Part shown: piece by piece, positions 53,681 through 61,980 of the stretch | Numbering within the stretch: position 1 is the stretch's first letter | How the letters are laid out: each line of letters starts with the position of its first letter | From: Sphingomonas oleivorans | GTDB taxonomy: Bacteria; Pseudomonadota; Alphaproteobacteria; Sphingomonadales; Sphingomonadaceae | Reading direction: 5' to 3' | Length of the DNA stretch: 64,000 bases | Assembly: GCF_003050615.1 (NCBI RefSeq) | Contig: NZ_NWBU01000015.1 | Span: 62,001-126,000, forward strand | Position numbers and translations under genes: made by a program | Notes under the pieces: model-generated | Database searches by the model: none | Told to the model about the DNA's origin: nothing | What the model saw: the letters and a program-made list of their open reading frames with translations, nothing else

Positions 53681-55228
53681 TCAGAAAATATCGCGGCCGA
53701 TCAGGTTGCGGGTGAGCGTGCGGCGCATGATCCAAAGATCGAGGCGAAGCGACCAGTTGCGCGCATAATGAAGGTCGAGATCGACGTTGCGGCGCGCCTT
53801 TTCGGCCGTATCGATGCCGCCGCGCATGCCGTTTATCTGGGCCCAGCCGGTAATGCCCGGCTTCATGCGGTGACGCGCGGCATAGCTGCGCACCATTTCC
53901 GAATAGACATCGCCTTCGATCAGCATCCCCGGCACATGCGGCCGGGGCCCGACGATCGACATCTCCCCGCGCAGGACGTTGAAGAGCTGGGGCAGCTCGT
54001 CGATCGAGCTGCGCCGCAACAGCGCGCCGATCCGGGTGATACGCGGACTGCCCCGTTCCACCGCGACGCTGCCGTCATCCGCAGGATCCACCGTCATCGT
54101 GCGGAACTTGTAGATATGGAACAGCCGGCCGTTGAAGCCCAGGCGCGGCTGGCGGAACAGGATCGGCCCCTCGCCCTCGAGCCGGACCGCGATCGCGGCG
54201 AACAGCATGATCGGCAGCGCCAGCAGCAGGCCGAATGCAGCGACGACATAATCTTCGATCACCTTCACCAGCCCCTGCGTCCCCCTGAACGGATGAGAGG
54301 CGAGCAGCAGCATGTCCCGACCGCCGAGCCGGGTGAGCGACTGGGGCACGAAGCCGGAAGTTTCGATCGGCACGACGACATCGGCCGAAATCCACTGGAC
54401 CTGGGCGGCAAGCTCGAAAATCTGCTCCGCCCGGCTCCAGGGCAGGGCGAGCACGATCATGTCGATCTGCCGATGCTGCGCGATATGGCGCAGATCGCGG
54501 ACCGTGCCGGCAATTTCCCGTGGCTGGGCACTGACATCCCCGACCTCGTCGCCGAACAGGCCGACGAGCGTGTAATTTCCCCGTTCCTGCTCGCGCCGGA
54601 TATGGGCGGCGATCTCGCGCCCGAGCATCCCCGACCCGATGATGGCGACACGGCGCCGCAGGAAACCCCGCTTCAGCAGATGATGATGGACGATGCGGGC
54701 CAGGAGGCGGCCGGACATCAGGCTGGCGAAGACGGCCGAGCCGGCGCCGAACAGATGGACCGGCCTGGCATCGGCACCGGGCGCATAGGTCCAGAGCAGG
54801 GCCAAAGTGACGCCGGCGGCTGCAAGAGCGCCGCGCGCGACATCATAGATCGAGGCCCCGAGATCCGCATAACGTTCGACCCGATAGGCTCGGGCGGCAC
54901 GAAGCAGGCCGATGGTGGCGGCGGATGCGGCCATCCCGACGATCAGACTCTGGGGCCAGTTGAGCGTCGTGGCCGACAGGATCGAGAGTTTCTGGATGAG
55001 GAGCAGCGTGACGAAGGCTGCTGTGGCATCGATCAGCATGACGATGCGGTTGATGAAGCCGAAACTGCCCCGAATCAGGCCGGCGGGGCCCAATTGGTCG
55101 CGGTTCAATTGGACGAACGGCTCGATCGTGAAGGGATAGGGGGATGTGTCCGGCCCGGGCTTCTGGCCGGGATATTCGGCCGAGCCGTTCGGATCCCTGG
55201 AGATACGCTGCTCTGCTACCATTACCAT
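53681..55228 (-). CDS. Polyprenyl-phosphate sugar phosphotransferase (exopolysaccharide priming)
   Basis: 515 residues. Four N-terminal helices are followed by a CoA-binding-like Rossmann part (IGSGMLGREIAAHIRREQER) and a fifth helix, then the C-terminal sugar-transferase domain with FGLLLALPIMLFAAIAVRLE, LFRQPRLGFNGRLFHIYKFR, IDELPQLFNVLRGEMSIVGP and KPGITGWAQINGMRGGID. It transfers a sugar-1-phosphate, usually glucose or galactose, to undecaprenyl phosphate, the first step of exopolysaccharide synthesis. No other EPS gene is in the window. Confidence 0.93.
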   Translation of the reverse strand: MVMVAEQRISRDPNGSAEYPGQKPGPDTSPYPFTIEPFVQLNRDQLGPAGLIRGSFGFINRIVMLIDATAAFVTLLLIQKLSILSATTLNWPQSLIVGMAASAATIGLLRAARAYRVERYADLGASIYDVARGALAAAGVTLALLWTYAPGADARPVHLFGAGSAVFASLMSGRLLARIVHHHLLKRGFLRRRVAIIGSGMLGREIAAHIRREQERGNYTLVGLFGDEVGDVSAQPREIAGTVRDLRHIAQHRQIDMIVLALPWSRAEQIFELAAQVQWISADVVVPIETSGFVPQSLTRLGGRDMLLLASHPFRGTQGLVKVIEDYVVAAFGLLLALPIMLFAAIAVRLEGEGPILFRQPRLGFNGRLFHIYKFRTMTVDPADDGSVAVERGSPRITRIGALLRRSSIDELPQLFNVLRGEMSIVGPRPHVPGMLIEGDVYSEMVRSYAARHRMKPGITGWAQINGMRGGIDTAEKARRNVDLDLHYARNWSLRLDLWIMRRTLTRNLIGRDIF

Positions 55229-55350
55229 TTACCGACTTGGATGCGATCTGCCGGCCCGTGGTAGAAGGAGGGAATTGCTTTTTCGTTAGCGCGGCTCTCT
55301 CCTAACCATCATCTCTGCCTCCGCAGAGGCGACGATCCAGTCGAACGGAT

Positions 55351-56358
55351 TCAGGGATAAAGCGGGCAGGCGCCACCCTTCAGGCCCCGGCAGGCGGCCT
55401 CGGCCAGAGCGCGACCGGTGGGATGGGCGCGGGCCGGGACGGAGGGATCGGGCGGCTCCAGCAGCGAATAGATCATCATGCCCGCGCCGGGCCAGCGCGC
55501 GACGCGGCGGGCGAGCGCCTCCGTTTCCGCCGGCGTGCGGAACGGCCCGCCGGCGCCCTTGAACGGCACCTGCACGCCCAACATGAGCGGCCCCTTCCAA
55601 TAATGGCGATAGGCGGCGAGCGCCGTCATCGGATCATAGGCCGGGCCTGCATCATAGGCGCAGATCGCCACCAGATCGATCAGCCGGGCGGCGGGCGAGC
55701 GCAGCAGGCCGAGCATCATCCCCCGCCAGGGGCTGTGCGGCAGGGCCGCGGCGAATTGGCCCTCGCCATAGGCGCCGACGCTCCATCCCGCGACGCTGAC
55801 AATATAGGGGCGCGGCAGCATGGCGCGGATGCGGCGGACATAGGAAATCCAGTTGCCGTCCACCGCACAGCCTATCCGCCCGCCCGCACCCGCCGCGCAG
55901 CCGGGCATGGCGGGTTCATAATCCATGTCCACGCCATCGGCGCCGATCTGACGGACGAGCAGTGCGAGCGCGCGTTCATCGAACCGCGCCCAGCGCCAGG
56001 ATTCGAGCGCGCCGACGCTGAGGATCACGCGCGTGCCGGGATTGCGCCGCTTCAATAACGCGATCGCATCGCGCAGCACCGCACCCGAAAATTGATAGCT
56101 GAGCCCGGTGCCCGACAGGTCGAGATCGCCGCGATAGACGAGATCGGGCCGGACGAAGGACAGAGCGACGAGGTTCACATAGGCCGGCGTCGCGACGAGC
56201 GCGGTGGCATAGGGGCCGGTGGCGGGCCGCTCGCGCCAGCTATCATGATAGCCCATGATGATCGGGCCTACCGGCATGCCGCCCGGCGCGGCGCAGGCGG
56301 CGGAGGCGATGAGGGTGGCGAACAGCGCCGCCACGGCGCGGCGAAGAAGGCGGATCAT
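55351..56358 (-). CDS. Secreted GH18-like glycoside hydrolase
   Basis: 335 residues from ATG 56358, overlapping the acyltransferase stop by 4 bp. Signal peptide (LFATLIASAACAAPGG). The segment IGADGVDMDYEPAMPG carries the DGxDxDxE motif of family 18, including the catalytic Glu; other barrel strands are visible (RVILSVGALESWRW, LMLGVQVPFKGAG). It probably cleaves a beta-linked amino-sugar polymer outside the cytoplasm. Coupling to an acyltransferase suggests a polysaccharide-modifying pair, which is inference. Confidence 0.8.
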   Translation of the reverse strand: MIRLLRRAVAALFATLIASAACAAPGGMPVGPIIMGYHDSWRERPATGPYATALVATPAYVNLVALSFVRPDLVYRGDLDLSGTGLSYQFSGAVLRDAIALLKRRNPGTRVILSVGALESWRWARFDERALALLVRQIGADGVDMDYEPAMPGCAAGAGGRIGCAVDGNWISYVRRIRAMLPRPYIVSVAGWSVGAYGEGQFAAALPHSPWRGMMLGLLRSPAARLIDLVAICAYDAGPAYDPMTALAAYRHYWKGPLMLGVQVPFKGAGGPFRTPAETEALARRVARWPGAGMMIYSLLEPPDPSVPARAHPTGRALAEAACRGLKGGACPLYP

Positions 56359-57419
56359 CGCAACGCTCCGGCCGGACGAAGCGGAACGCGCCTCGCGGAA
56401 CGGCCTTGCAGCAGCCGCGTCACCGGCCGCTCGAAGCCGATATGGACGATCATGCCGGCCAGCAGCGAGCTGCCCAGCGCGAAAGGCAGGAAGGCCGCGC
56501 CATCGAGCCCGATCCACCGCCAGAGCTGCGCCAGCGCCGAGAGCAGCAAAGGATGGACCAGATAGATTGCGTAGGAGGCGTCGCCGATCCGCCCGAGAAA
56601 AGCGATGCGGGCGAGGCCGCCTGCCCGCTCCGCCAGCACGGCGCCGCCGACGATCAGTGCCGCCGGGATGCCGAGCAGGAACAGCCGACCGGACCTTTCC
56701 GGATCGAGCAGGCCGCCCGCGAGCAGCATCAGCGCGCCGCCGGCGAGCGTGAGCGCGATCGCGGCGGCGCGCGGCATGTGGCGGACATGGCCGAAGCCCA
56801 TCGCGATCAGCATGCCGAAGGCGAATTCGAGCAGGATCGGATGGGCGTAGAAGCGGGCGAAGGTCCCTGCCCCAGCCGCCAGCGGCGACGAGGCGGCGAG
56901 CAGCGCGAGCGTACCGAGGACGATCCATGGCTGCACCTTGCGCGGCGCGAACAGGGCGGCGGCGAAGAGCAGATAGAAGGACATTTCATAGTTGAGCGTC
57001 CAGCCCGGGACGATCAGCGGCTCCAGCCCCATGCCCGGCGTGGGATTGGGCCAGGGCAGGAAGAGATAGGAGGCGATCAGATGTAGGGGATCGAGCCGGA
57101 GCGACTGCGCCAGCCGGGGCATGAGCAGCATCAGGGCGACGGTGAGGCTGGTGACGGTCCAATAGAGCGGCACGATGCGGATGAGGCGGCGACGGAGGAA
57201 TAGGGCCGGGCGGAGCCTCTCGCGCTCGGTCGTCCGCCACATGATGAAGCCGCTGATGACGAAGAATATGTCCACCCCGCCCTGGAGCATTTCGGCGGGC
57301 CCAAGCTGCCGGCCGGCGGAAAATTGGTGGAGCGCATGATAGGCTACCACCATCAGCGCGGCGACGCCCCGCAGATATTGGATGGAAAGGAGCGTGGCGG
57401 GCCGTTCGATGCAGTTCAC
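56355..57419 (-). CDS. Acyltransferase 3 (OafA-like) family membrane protein
   Basis: 354 residues from GTG 57419; there is no suitable ATG in frame and the family core begins SIQYLRGVAALMVVAYHALH. About ten membrane helices, with FFVISGFIMWRTT and GWTLNYEMSFYLLFA, typical of enzymes that O-acetylate or otherwise acylate surface glycans. It is first of a two-gene set with the GH18-like gene. The GTG start is moderately certain. Confidence 0.85.
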   Translation of the reverse strand: MNCIERPATLLSIQYLRGVAALMVVAYHALHQFSAGRQLGPAEMLQGGVDIFFVISGFIMWRTTERERLRPALFLRRRLIRIVPLYWTVTSLTVALMLLMPRLAQSLRLDPLHLIASYLFLPWPNPTPGMGLEPLIVPGWTLNYEMSFYLLFAAALFAPRKVQPWIVLGTLALLAASSPLAAGAGTFARFYAHPILLEFAFGMLIAMGFGHVRHMPRAAAIALTLAGGALMLLAGGLLDPERSGRLFLLGIPAALIVGGAVLAERAGGLARIAFLGRIGDASYAIYLVHPLLLSALAQLWRWIGLDGAAFLPFALGSSLLAGMIVHIGFERPVTRLLQGRSARRVPLRPAGALR

Positions 57420-57468
57420 GCCCCCGCACCTGCGCCCGAAAGATGTCGATCCGCTTAACAGGCCAATC

Positions 57469-57499
57469 CCGTCCATCCCTGCGCAGGCAGGGATGACGG
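57469..57499. repeat. Short palindromic element
   Basis: CATCCCTG (57474-57481) and CAGGGATG (57488-57495) with outer CCGTC and GACGG make a hairpin in the gap between the acyltransferase start and the HerA-like stop. Confidence 0.6.
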
Positions 57500-57507
57500 T
57501 TGGGGGA

Positions 57508-59043
57508 TCAGAGCAGCGTGCCGCCGTCCGCCGCGTCGTCGCGGGCGAAGGGGAGCGGTGCGGTGCGTGGCGCATCGCCCGCCTTCTGCCCGCCGGGGCC
57601 GGTCGTCCAGCCGAGGCGCGGCACGGCGATCCGCCGGTCGCCGCGCATGTCGATCCGCTGGGCGAGCATGCCATTCTGCTCCAGATAGGCGAGCAGGCGG
57701 CGCACGCGGCCGGGCGAATGCGTGCCATAGACCGCCGCGATGCGATCGTCCGAGGGGCAGGCCTCCCCATGCAGCGCGGCGCGGGCGATCATCAGGAACA
57801 TGCCCTGCATATCTTCCGGCAATTCCTCGGCCAGCGCGATGGCGGGGGCGAAGCGCTCGTCCGCCGCCGGATCGAAAATCCCTGCGCGGGCGAGCGACAG
57901 CCTTTTGCGGAAGGCGGGCAGATCGACCATGCTGTCGCTGAGCCCATGCATCCGGCAGCGGACGCCGAAATCCTGGAAGAGCAGAGCGGGCGAGCGGAAG
58001 GCGGCGTCGGCATCCTCGACGATCTCGCGCAGCACATTGGCGATCACCGCCTCGCGCTCCTCCGTGCTCAGCATAGGGCGGGAGGGCTGCTCGGCGGCGC
58101 GTTCACCGAAGACGGGCTTGGCGAAGGTACGCAACAGCTCGTTCGCGCTGGGCGGCGGCGGGGGTGGAGGCGGCGGCGGCGCGGGCTCGGCCATGGGCTC
58201 GAACAACAAGGTCTGGGCGTCGGCGGGCGGGGTCGAGGGCAAGGGAATCAGCTTGGGGCTGCCGGTGCGCGCCGAGGTTTCAACCGCGCCGATCCGGATC
58301 GGCATGGGCCGGCGCGACAAAGCGGGGCCCAGCGCCAGGAAATGGCCGCGCTCGAGATCGCGGATCGTCTCCGCCTGGCGCCGGTCCATGCCGAGCAGAT
58401 CGGCGGCGCGCGCCATGTCGATATCGAGGAAGGTGCGACCCATCAGGAAGTTGGACGCCTCCGCCGCGACATTCTTGGCGAGCTTGGCGAGGCGCTGCGT
58501 CGCGATCACGCCGGCAAGCCCGCGCTTGCGGCCGCGACACATCAGGTTGGTCATGGCGCCGAGCGAGGCGCGGCGGGCATCGTCGGAGACCTCGCCCGCC
58601 ACCGCGGGCGCGAAGATCTGCGCCTCGTCCACCACGACGAGCGCGGGATACCAATGATCGCGCGGCGCATCGAACAGGCCGTTCAGGAAAATGGCGGCGC
58701 AGCGCATCTGCGCATCCGCATCCAGCCCTTCGAGATTGAGCACGACCGAGATGCGATGCTCGCGGATGCGCGAGGCGATCTGCAATATCTCACCATCGCT
58801 ATAGCCGGCGCCTTCGACCACCGAATGGCCGAATCGATCGCTCAGCGTCACGAAATCGCCCTCGGGGTCGATGATCACCTGCTGCACCCACTGGGCGCTG
58901 CCTTCGATCAAGCGGCGGAGGAGATGGGATTTTCCCGATCCCGAATTGCCCTGAACGAGCAGGCGGGTGGCAAGCAGCTCCTCCAGATCCATGAGCGCGG
59001 GCGCGCCCCGGTCCGATAGTCCCATATCGATGCTGACGGTCAT
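57508..59043 (-). CDS. HerA-like (DUF87) P-loop ATPase
   Basis: 511 residues from ATG 59043 (MTVSIDMGLSDRGAPALMDL), a start that gives the family length; the much longer frame upstream overlaps the gre-like and imuA genes and is rejected. Walker A is GNSGSGKS (32-39), Walker B is VVVDEAQIFAP, with VIATQRLAKLAKNVAAEAS as sensor. A run of ten prolines (about residue 290) links the ATPase to a helical, possibly DNA-binding C-terminal part. HerA works with NurA in archaea at DNA ends; no NurA gene is next to it here. Confidence 0.85.
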   Translation of the reverse strand: MTVSIDMGLSDRGAPALMDLEELLATRLLVQGNSGSGKSHLLRRLIEGSAQWVQQVIIDPEGDFVTLSDRFGHSVVEGAGYSDGEILQIASRIREHRISVVLNLEGLDADAQMRCAAIFLNGLFDAPRDHWYPALVVVDEAQIFAPAVAGEVSDDARRASLGAMTNLMCRGRKRGLAGVIATQRLAKLAKNVAAEASNFLMGRTFLDIDMARAADLLGMDRRQAETIRDLERGHFLALGPALSRRPMPIRIGAVETSARTGSPKLIPLPSTPPADAQTLLFEPMAEPAPPPPPPPPPPSANELLRTFAKPVFGERAAEQPSRPMLSTEEREAVIANVLREIVEDADAAFRSPALLFQDFGVRCRMHGLSDSMVDLPAFRKRLSLARAGIFDPAADERFAPAIALAEELPEDMQGMFLMIARAALHGEACPSDDRIAAVYGTHSPGRVRRLLAYLEQNGMLAQRIDMRGDRRIAVPRLGWTTGPGGQKAGDAPRTAPLPFARDDAADGGTLL

Positions 59044-59157
59044 GCGGAGGTCTTTGCGCGAAGCCTTCGGCCTGCCGCAAGAGAAGATGCGACCGATTGA
59101 TACCGCAGCCCCCAATCCCCACCTCTTGCGGATGATCCAGCGAGTGAGACTTTCGCG

Positions 59158-59628
59158 ATGAGCGTCGCCTTCCGTCGTGAATCGGACGAGGAACATCTCG
59201 AGCCCCGGCCCGAGCTGCCGATCCCGCCTGGCCCCAATCTGGTGACGGCGCGCGGCCTGTCGCTGATCGAGGCGCAGGTGAAGGAATTGGAAGCGGCGCT
59301 GGCGGCGGAGAAGGACGAGGAAGCGATCAAGGCGATCCGGCGGAAACTGCGTTACTGGCATGCGCGCCGCGCCACTGCGCGGATCACGCCCCCGCCGACG
59401 GGAGACGAGGTGAGCTTCGGATCGCGCGTGCGCTTCCGGATGGGCAAGGGACCCGTCCGCACGGTCGACATCGTCGGCGAGGACGAGGCCGAGCCCGAGG
59501 CCGGCCGCCTCTCCTTCACCGCCCCGCTCGCCCGCGCATTGATCGGCGCGGGGACGGGCGACCTGGTCGATTTCGGCGGCAGGCCGGAAGCGATCGAGAT
59601 CCTCTCGGTCGGCCCGATCGAAAATTAG
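59158..59628 (+). CDS. GreA/GreB-family transcription elongation factor
   Basis: 156 residues. The N-terminal coiled coil (LSLIEAQVKELEAALAAEKD) and C-terminal FKBP-like domain (VSFGSRVRFRMGKGPVRTVD ... IGAGTGDLVDFGG) match Gre factors. The coiled-coil tip (KDEEAIKAIRRKLRYWHARR) retains acidic residues, but the coiled coil is shorter than in GreA and the middle is Arg-rich, so it may be a divergent Gre-like factor. It is divergent from the HerA-like gene and ends at a hairpin just before the imuA promoter. Confidence 0.82.
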   Translation: MSVAFRRESDEEHLEPRPELPIPPGPNLVTARGLSLIEAQVKELEAALAAEKDEEAIKAIRRKLRYWHARRATARITPPPTGDEVSFGSRVRFRMGKGPVRTVDIVGEDEAEPEAGRLSFTAPLARALIGAGTGDLVDFGGRPEAIEILSVGPIEN

Positions 59629-59631
59629 CGC

Positions 59632-59662
59632 CCCCCGCGCGGCTTGACGAACCGCGCGGGGG
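59632..59662 (+). terminator. Hairpin after the Gre-like gene
   Basis: CCCCCGCGCGG (59632-59642) and CCGCGCGGGGG (59652-59662) form a perfect 11-bp stem with loop CTTGACGAA. No T run follows. The loop contains TTGACG, which could be part of the imuA promoter. Confidence 0.65.
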
Positions 59663-59674
59663 ATATGGCATATA

Positions 59675-59689
59675 GAACATAACGTGAAC
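59675..59689 (+). promoter_or_regulatory. LexA (SOS) box upstream of imuA
   Basis: GAAC-N7-GAAC (GAAC at 59675-59678 and 59686-59689) is exactly the alphaproteobacterial LexA operator consensus. It lies 4 bp before the imuA start, so LexA should repress the imuA-imuB-dnaE2 operon until DNA damage. Confidence 0.9.
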
Positions 59690-59693
59690 AGAT

Positions 59694-60467
59694 ATGCCCG
59701 AGTCGTCCCCCTCCTTCGCCGCGTTGAAGCGGCAATTCGCCATGAGCGAGCCGTGCAGCGATGCGCGGGGTCGTTTCGCGCTCGGCTGCCCCACGATCGA
59801 CACGGCGCTGGGCGGTGGGCTGGCGCGCGGGCGGCTGCATGAGGTGTTCGCAGCGCAGGAGGAGGATGGCGCCAGCACCGCCGGCTTCGCGCTGATGCTG
59901 GCGCTGCGTGCCTGCGACGCGGGCGAGACGATCTTCTGGATCCGGCAGGAGGCGGGCGCGCGGATCGCGGGGCGCATCCATGCGCCGGGGCTGGCCGAGC
60001 TCGGCGCCGATCCGCGACGGATTCTGTTCGCCGACACGCCCGACGAGGCGGCGACGCTGCGCGCGGCGGCGGATGCGCTGCGTTCGCCCGTGATCGGCGC
60101 GGTGCTGATCGCACCCTGGGGCAAGGCGCCGATGCTGGATCTGACCGCGAGCCGCCGGCTGACGCTCGCCGCCGAACAATCGGGCGTCACCGCAATCCTG
60201 CTGCGCGGCGCGGTCGAGCCGCCGCCGTCCGCCGCCACGTCGCGCTGGCGGGTGAGTGCCGCCCCTTCCATTCCGCTGGAGGCGGACGCCCCCGGCCATC
60301 CGGCCTTCATGGTCGATTTGCTGCGCCATCGATCGGGCCTTTCCGCCAGCGGCTGGCGCCTGGAGTGGGACCGTGACCGACTTGCCTTCCGAGCGCCGCC
60401 GCTATCTGTCGCTCTGGCTCCCCTGGCTGCCGAGCGACGCGCTGATGCGGAGCGGCGCTTCGGATGA
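59694..60467 (+). CDS. imuA: ImuA, SOS mutagenesis factor
   Basis: 257 residues from ATG 59694. A RecA-like fold without a proper ATP site: LGCPTIDTALGGGLARGRLH, HEVFAAQEEDGASTAGFALM and IFWIRQEAGARIAG. ImuA binds RecA and ImuB in the damage-tolerant mutasome. A LexA box lies just upstream, and imuB starts 95 bp inside this gene's 3' end. Confidence 0.9.
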   Translation: MPESSPSFAALKRQFAMSEPCSDARGRFALGCPTIDTALGGGLARGRLHEVFAAQEEDGASTAGFALMLALRACDAGETIFWIRQEAGARIAGRIHAPGLAELGADPRRILFADTPDEAATLRAAADALRSPVIGAVLIAPWGKAPMLDLTASRRLTLAAEQSGVTAILLRGAVEPPPSAATSRWRVSAAPSIPLEADAPGHPAFMVDLLRHRSGLSASGWRLEWDRDRLAFRAPPLSVALAPLAAERRADAERRFG

Positions 60468-61980
60468 GCGGCAGGCGGAACGGCCGCCGATCGTCTTCGT
60501 CGAGAAACAGGCCAATGCGATGCGGATCAGCGCCGTCACGCCCGGGGCGGCCGCGCTGGGCCTGACCCCCGGCCTGAGCCTGGCCGACGCGCGGGCGCGC
60601 GTGCCCGACCTGCTGGCGATCGACCGCGACCATGGCGCCGAACGGCGGCTGCTCGGCCGGATCGCCGCCGCCTGCATCCGCTATACGCCGATGGTGGCGG
60701 CCGAGCCGCCCGACGGGCTGGTGCTCGACATCAGCGGTTGCACCCATCCCTATGGCGACGAGGCGGGGCTGACCGCCGACCTTTCCCGGCGGCTGAAGCG
60801 CGAGGGGATCGCGCATCGCGCCGCCATCGCCGCCACGCCCGAGGCCGCGCGCGCGCTCGCCCGCTTCGGGAGCAGCCAGGCTGAGCGTGTCGAAGCTGCC
60901 GGACGAAGCGTGAGTCTCAGCACCCTCCGACAAGCTCAGGGTGAGTATGGACGGGTGGAGGCTTTGAAGGCGCTCCCCGTCGCGGCGCTGGAGGCGGCGC
61001 CCGAGGTGGAGCTGGCGCTGCGCCGCGCAGGGCTGAAGACGATCGGCGATCTTGCCGCCCGTCCCCGCGCCATGCTCGCCGCCCGCTTCGGCGACCTGCC
61101 GATCCGCCTCGCCCGGCTGCTGGAGGAGGAAGACCGGCGCATCACGCCCGACCGGCCCCTGCCCGCCATCGCCGCCGTCCGCCGCTTTGCCGAGCCGATC
61201 GCGCGCATGGATCATGCGCTGAGCGTGCTGGGCGAGCTGGTCGCCGAGACGGGCGTGGCGCTGGAGGCGCGCGGGCAAGGCGGGCGCCGGTTCGAGGCGC
61301 GCTTCTTCCGCAGCGACGGGGCGGTGCGCGCGCTGGCGGTGGAGACGGGCCGGCCGGCGCGCGACCCGGCGATGCTGATGCGGCTGTTCCGCGAGCGGAT
61401 CGAGGGCTTACGCGATCCGATCGATCCGGGCTTCGGATTCGACCTGATCCGGCTCGACATCGCCCGCGCCGATCCCATGGCCGCCGATCAGCCGGGCTTC
61501 GACGAGCCCGCCCGCATCGCCGAGGAGACGGACGCGCTGATCGACCGGCTGGCGACGCGCATGGGGCGCGGCCGCCTGCGCCGTGCGGCGCCACGGGAGA
61601 GCCATATACCGGAGCGCGCCACCCTATCCGTCGATCCGGCGGCCGGCATCCCCGCCTGGCGCGCGCCGATGCCGGGCGAGCCGCCGCTACGCCCGCTCCA
61701 CATCTTCGATCCGCCCCAGCCGGTGGAGGTGATGGCCGAGGTGCCCGATGGCGCGCCCAAATGGTTCCGATGGCGCGGCAGGGATTATGTGACGCTGCGT
61801 TCCGAAGGGCCCGAGCGGATCGCCGCCGAATGGTGGCGCCGGCGGAAGAATCAGGGGCTGATCCGCGACTATTATCGCGTCGAGGATGTTTCCGGCCGGC
61901 GCTTCTGGCTGTTCCGATCGGGCCTCTATGGCGAGCAGGAGGCGCTGCCCCGCTGGTATCTGCACGGCCTGTTCGCATGA
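60373..61980 (+). CDS. imuB: ImuB, catalytically inactive Y-family polymerase, with an in-frame repeat insertion
   Basis: 535 residues from GTG 60373 (VTDLPSERRRYLSLWLPWLP); an ATG is lacking. It has the Y-family order but lacks the catalytic acids: YLSLWLPWLPSD replaces the N-terminal Asp motif and LDISGCTHPYG replaces the SLDE motif, as in known ImuB. It is the bridge between ImuA and DnaE2. Residues about 167-193 are encoded by a palindromic repeat (see 60877-60945) that relatives would not be expected to carry. It overlaps imuA by 95 bp and the dnaE2 start by ATGA. Confidence 0.9.
   Translation: MTDLPSERRRYLSLWLPWLPSDALMRSGASDERQAERPPIVFVEKQANAMRISAVTPGAAALGLTPGLSLADARARVPDLLAIDRDHGAERRLLGRIAAACIRYTPMVAAEPPDGLVLDISGCTHPYGDEAGLTADLSRRLKREGIAHRAAIAATPEAARALARFGSSQAERVEAAGRSVSLSTLRQAQGEYGRVEALKALPVAALEAAPEVELALRRAGLKTIGDLAARPRAMLAARFGDLPIRLARLLEEEDRRITPDRPLPAIAAVRRFAEPIARMDHALSVLGELVAETGVALEARGQGGRRFEARFFRSDGAVRALAVETGRPARDPAMLMRLFRERIEGLRDPIDPGFGFDLIRLDIARADPMAADQPGFDEPARIAEETDALIDRLATRMGRGRLRRAAPRESHIPERATLSVDPAAGIPAWRAPMPGEPPLRPLHIFDPPQPVEVMAEVPDGAPKWFRWRGRDYVTLRSEGPERIAAEWWRRRKNQGLIRDYYRVEDVSGRRFWLFRSGLYGEQEALPRWYLHGLFA
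60877..60945. repeat. REP-like palindrome inside imuB
   Basis: CAGGCTGAGCGTGTCGAAG (60877-60895) and CTCCGACAAGCTCAGGGTG (60925-60943) are inverted copies of one another, and the right arm matches the GACAAGCT...GGGTGAG sequence of the hairpin at 27641-27673. It falls entirely within the imuB frame without a stop. Confidence 0.75.

Noticed and set aside
59043-60114. Longer start for the HerA-like gene, up to 60114
   Set aside because: It would overlap the gre-like and imuA genes on the other strand and add low-complexity Arg/Pro-rich sequence.
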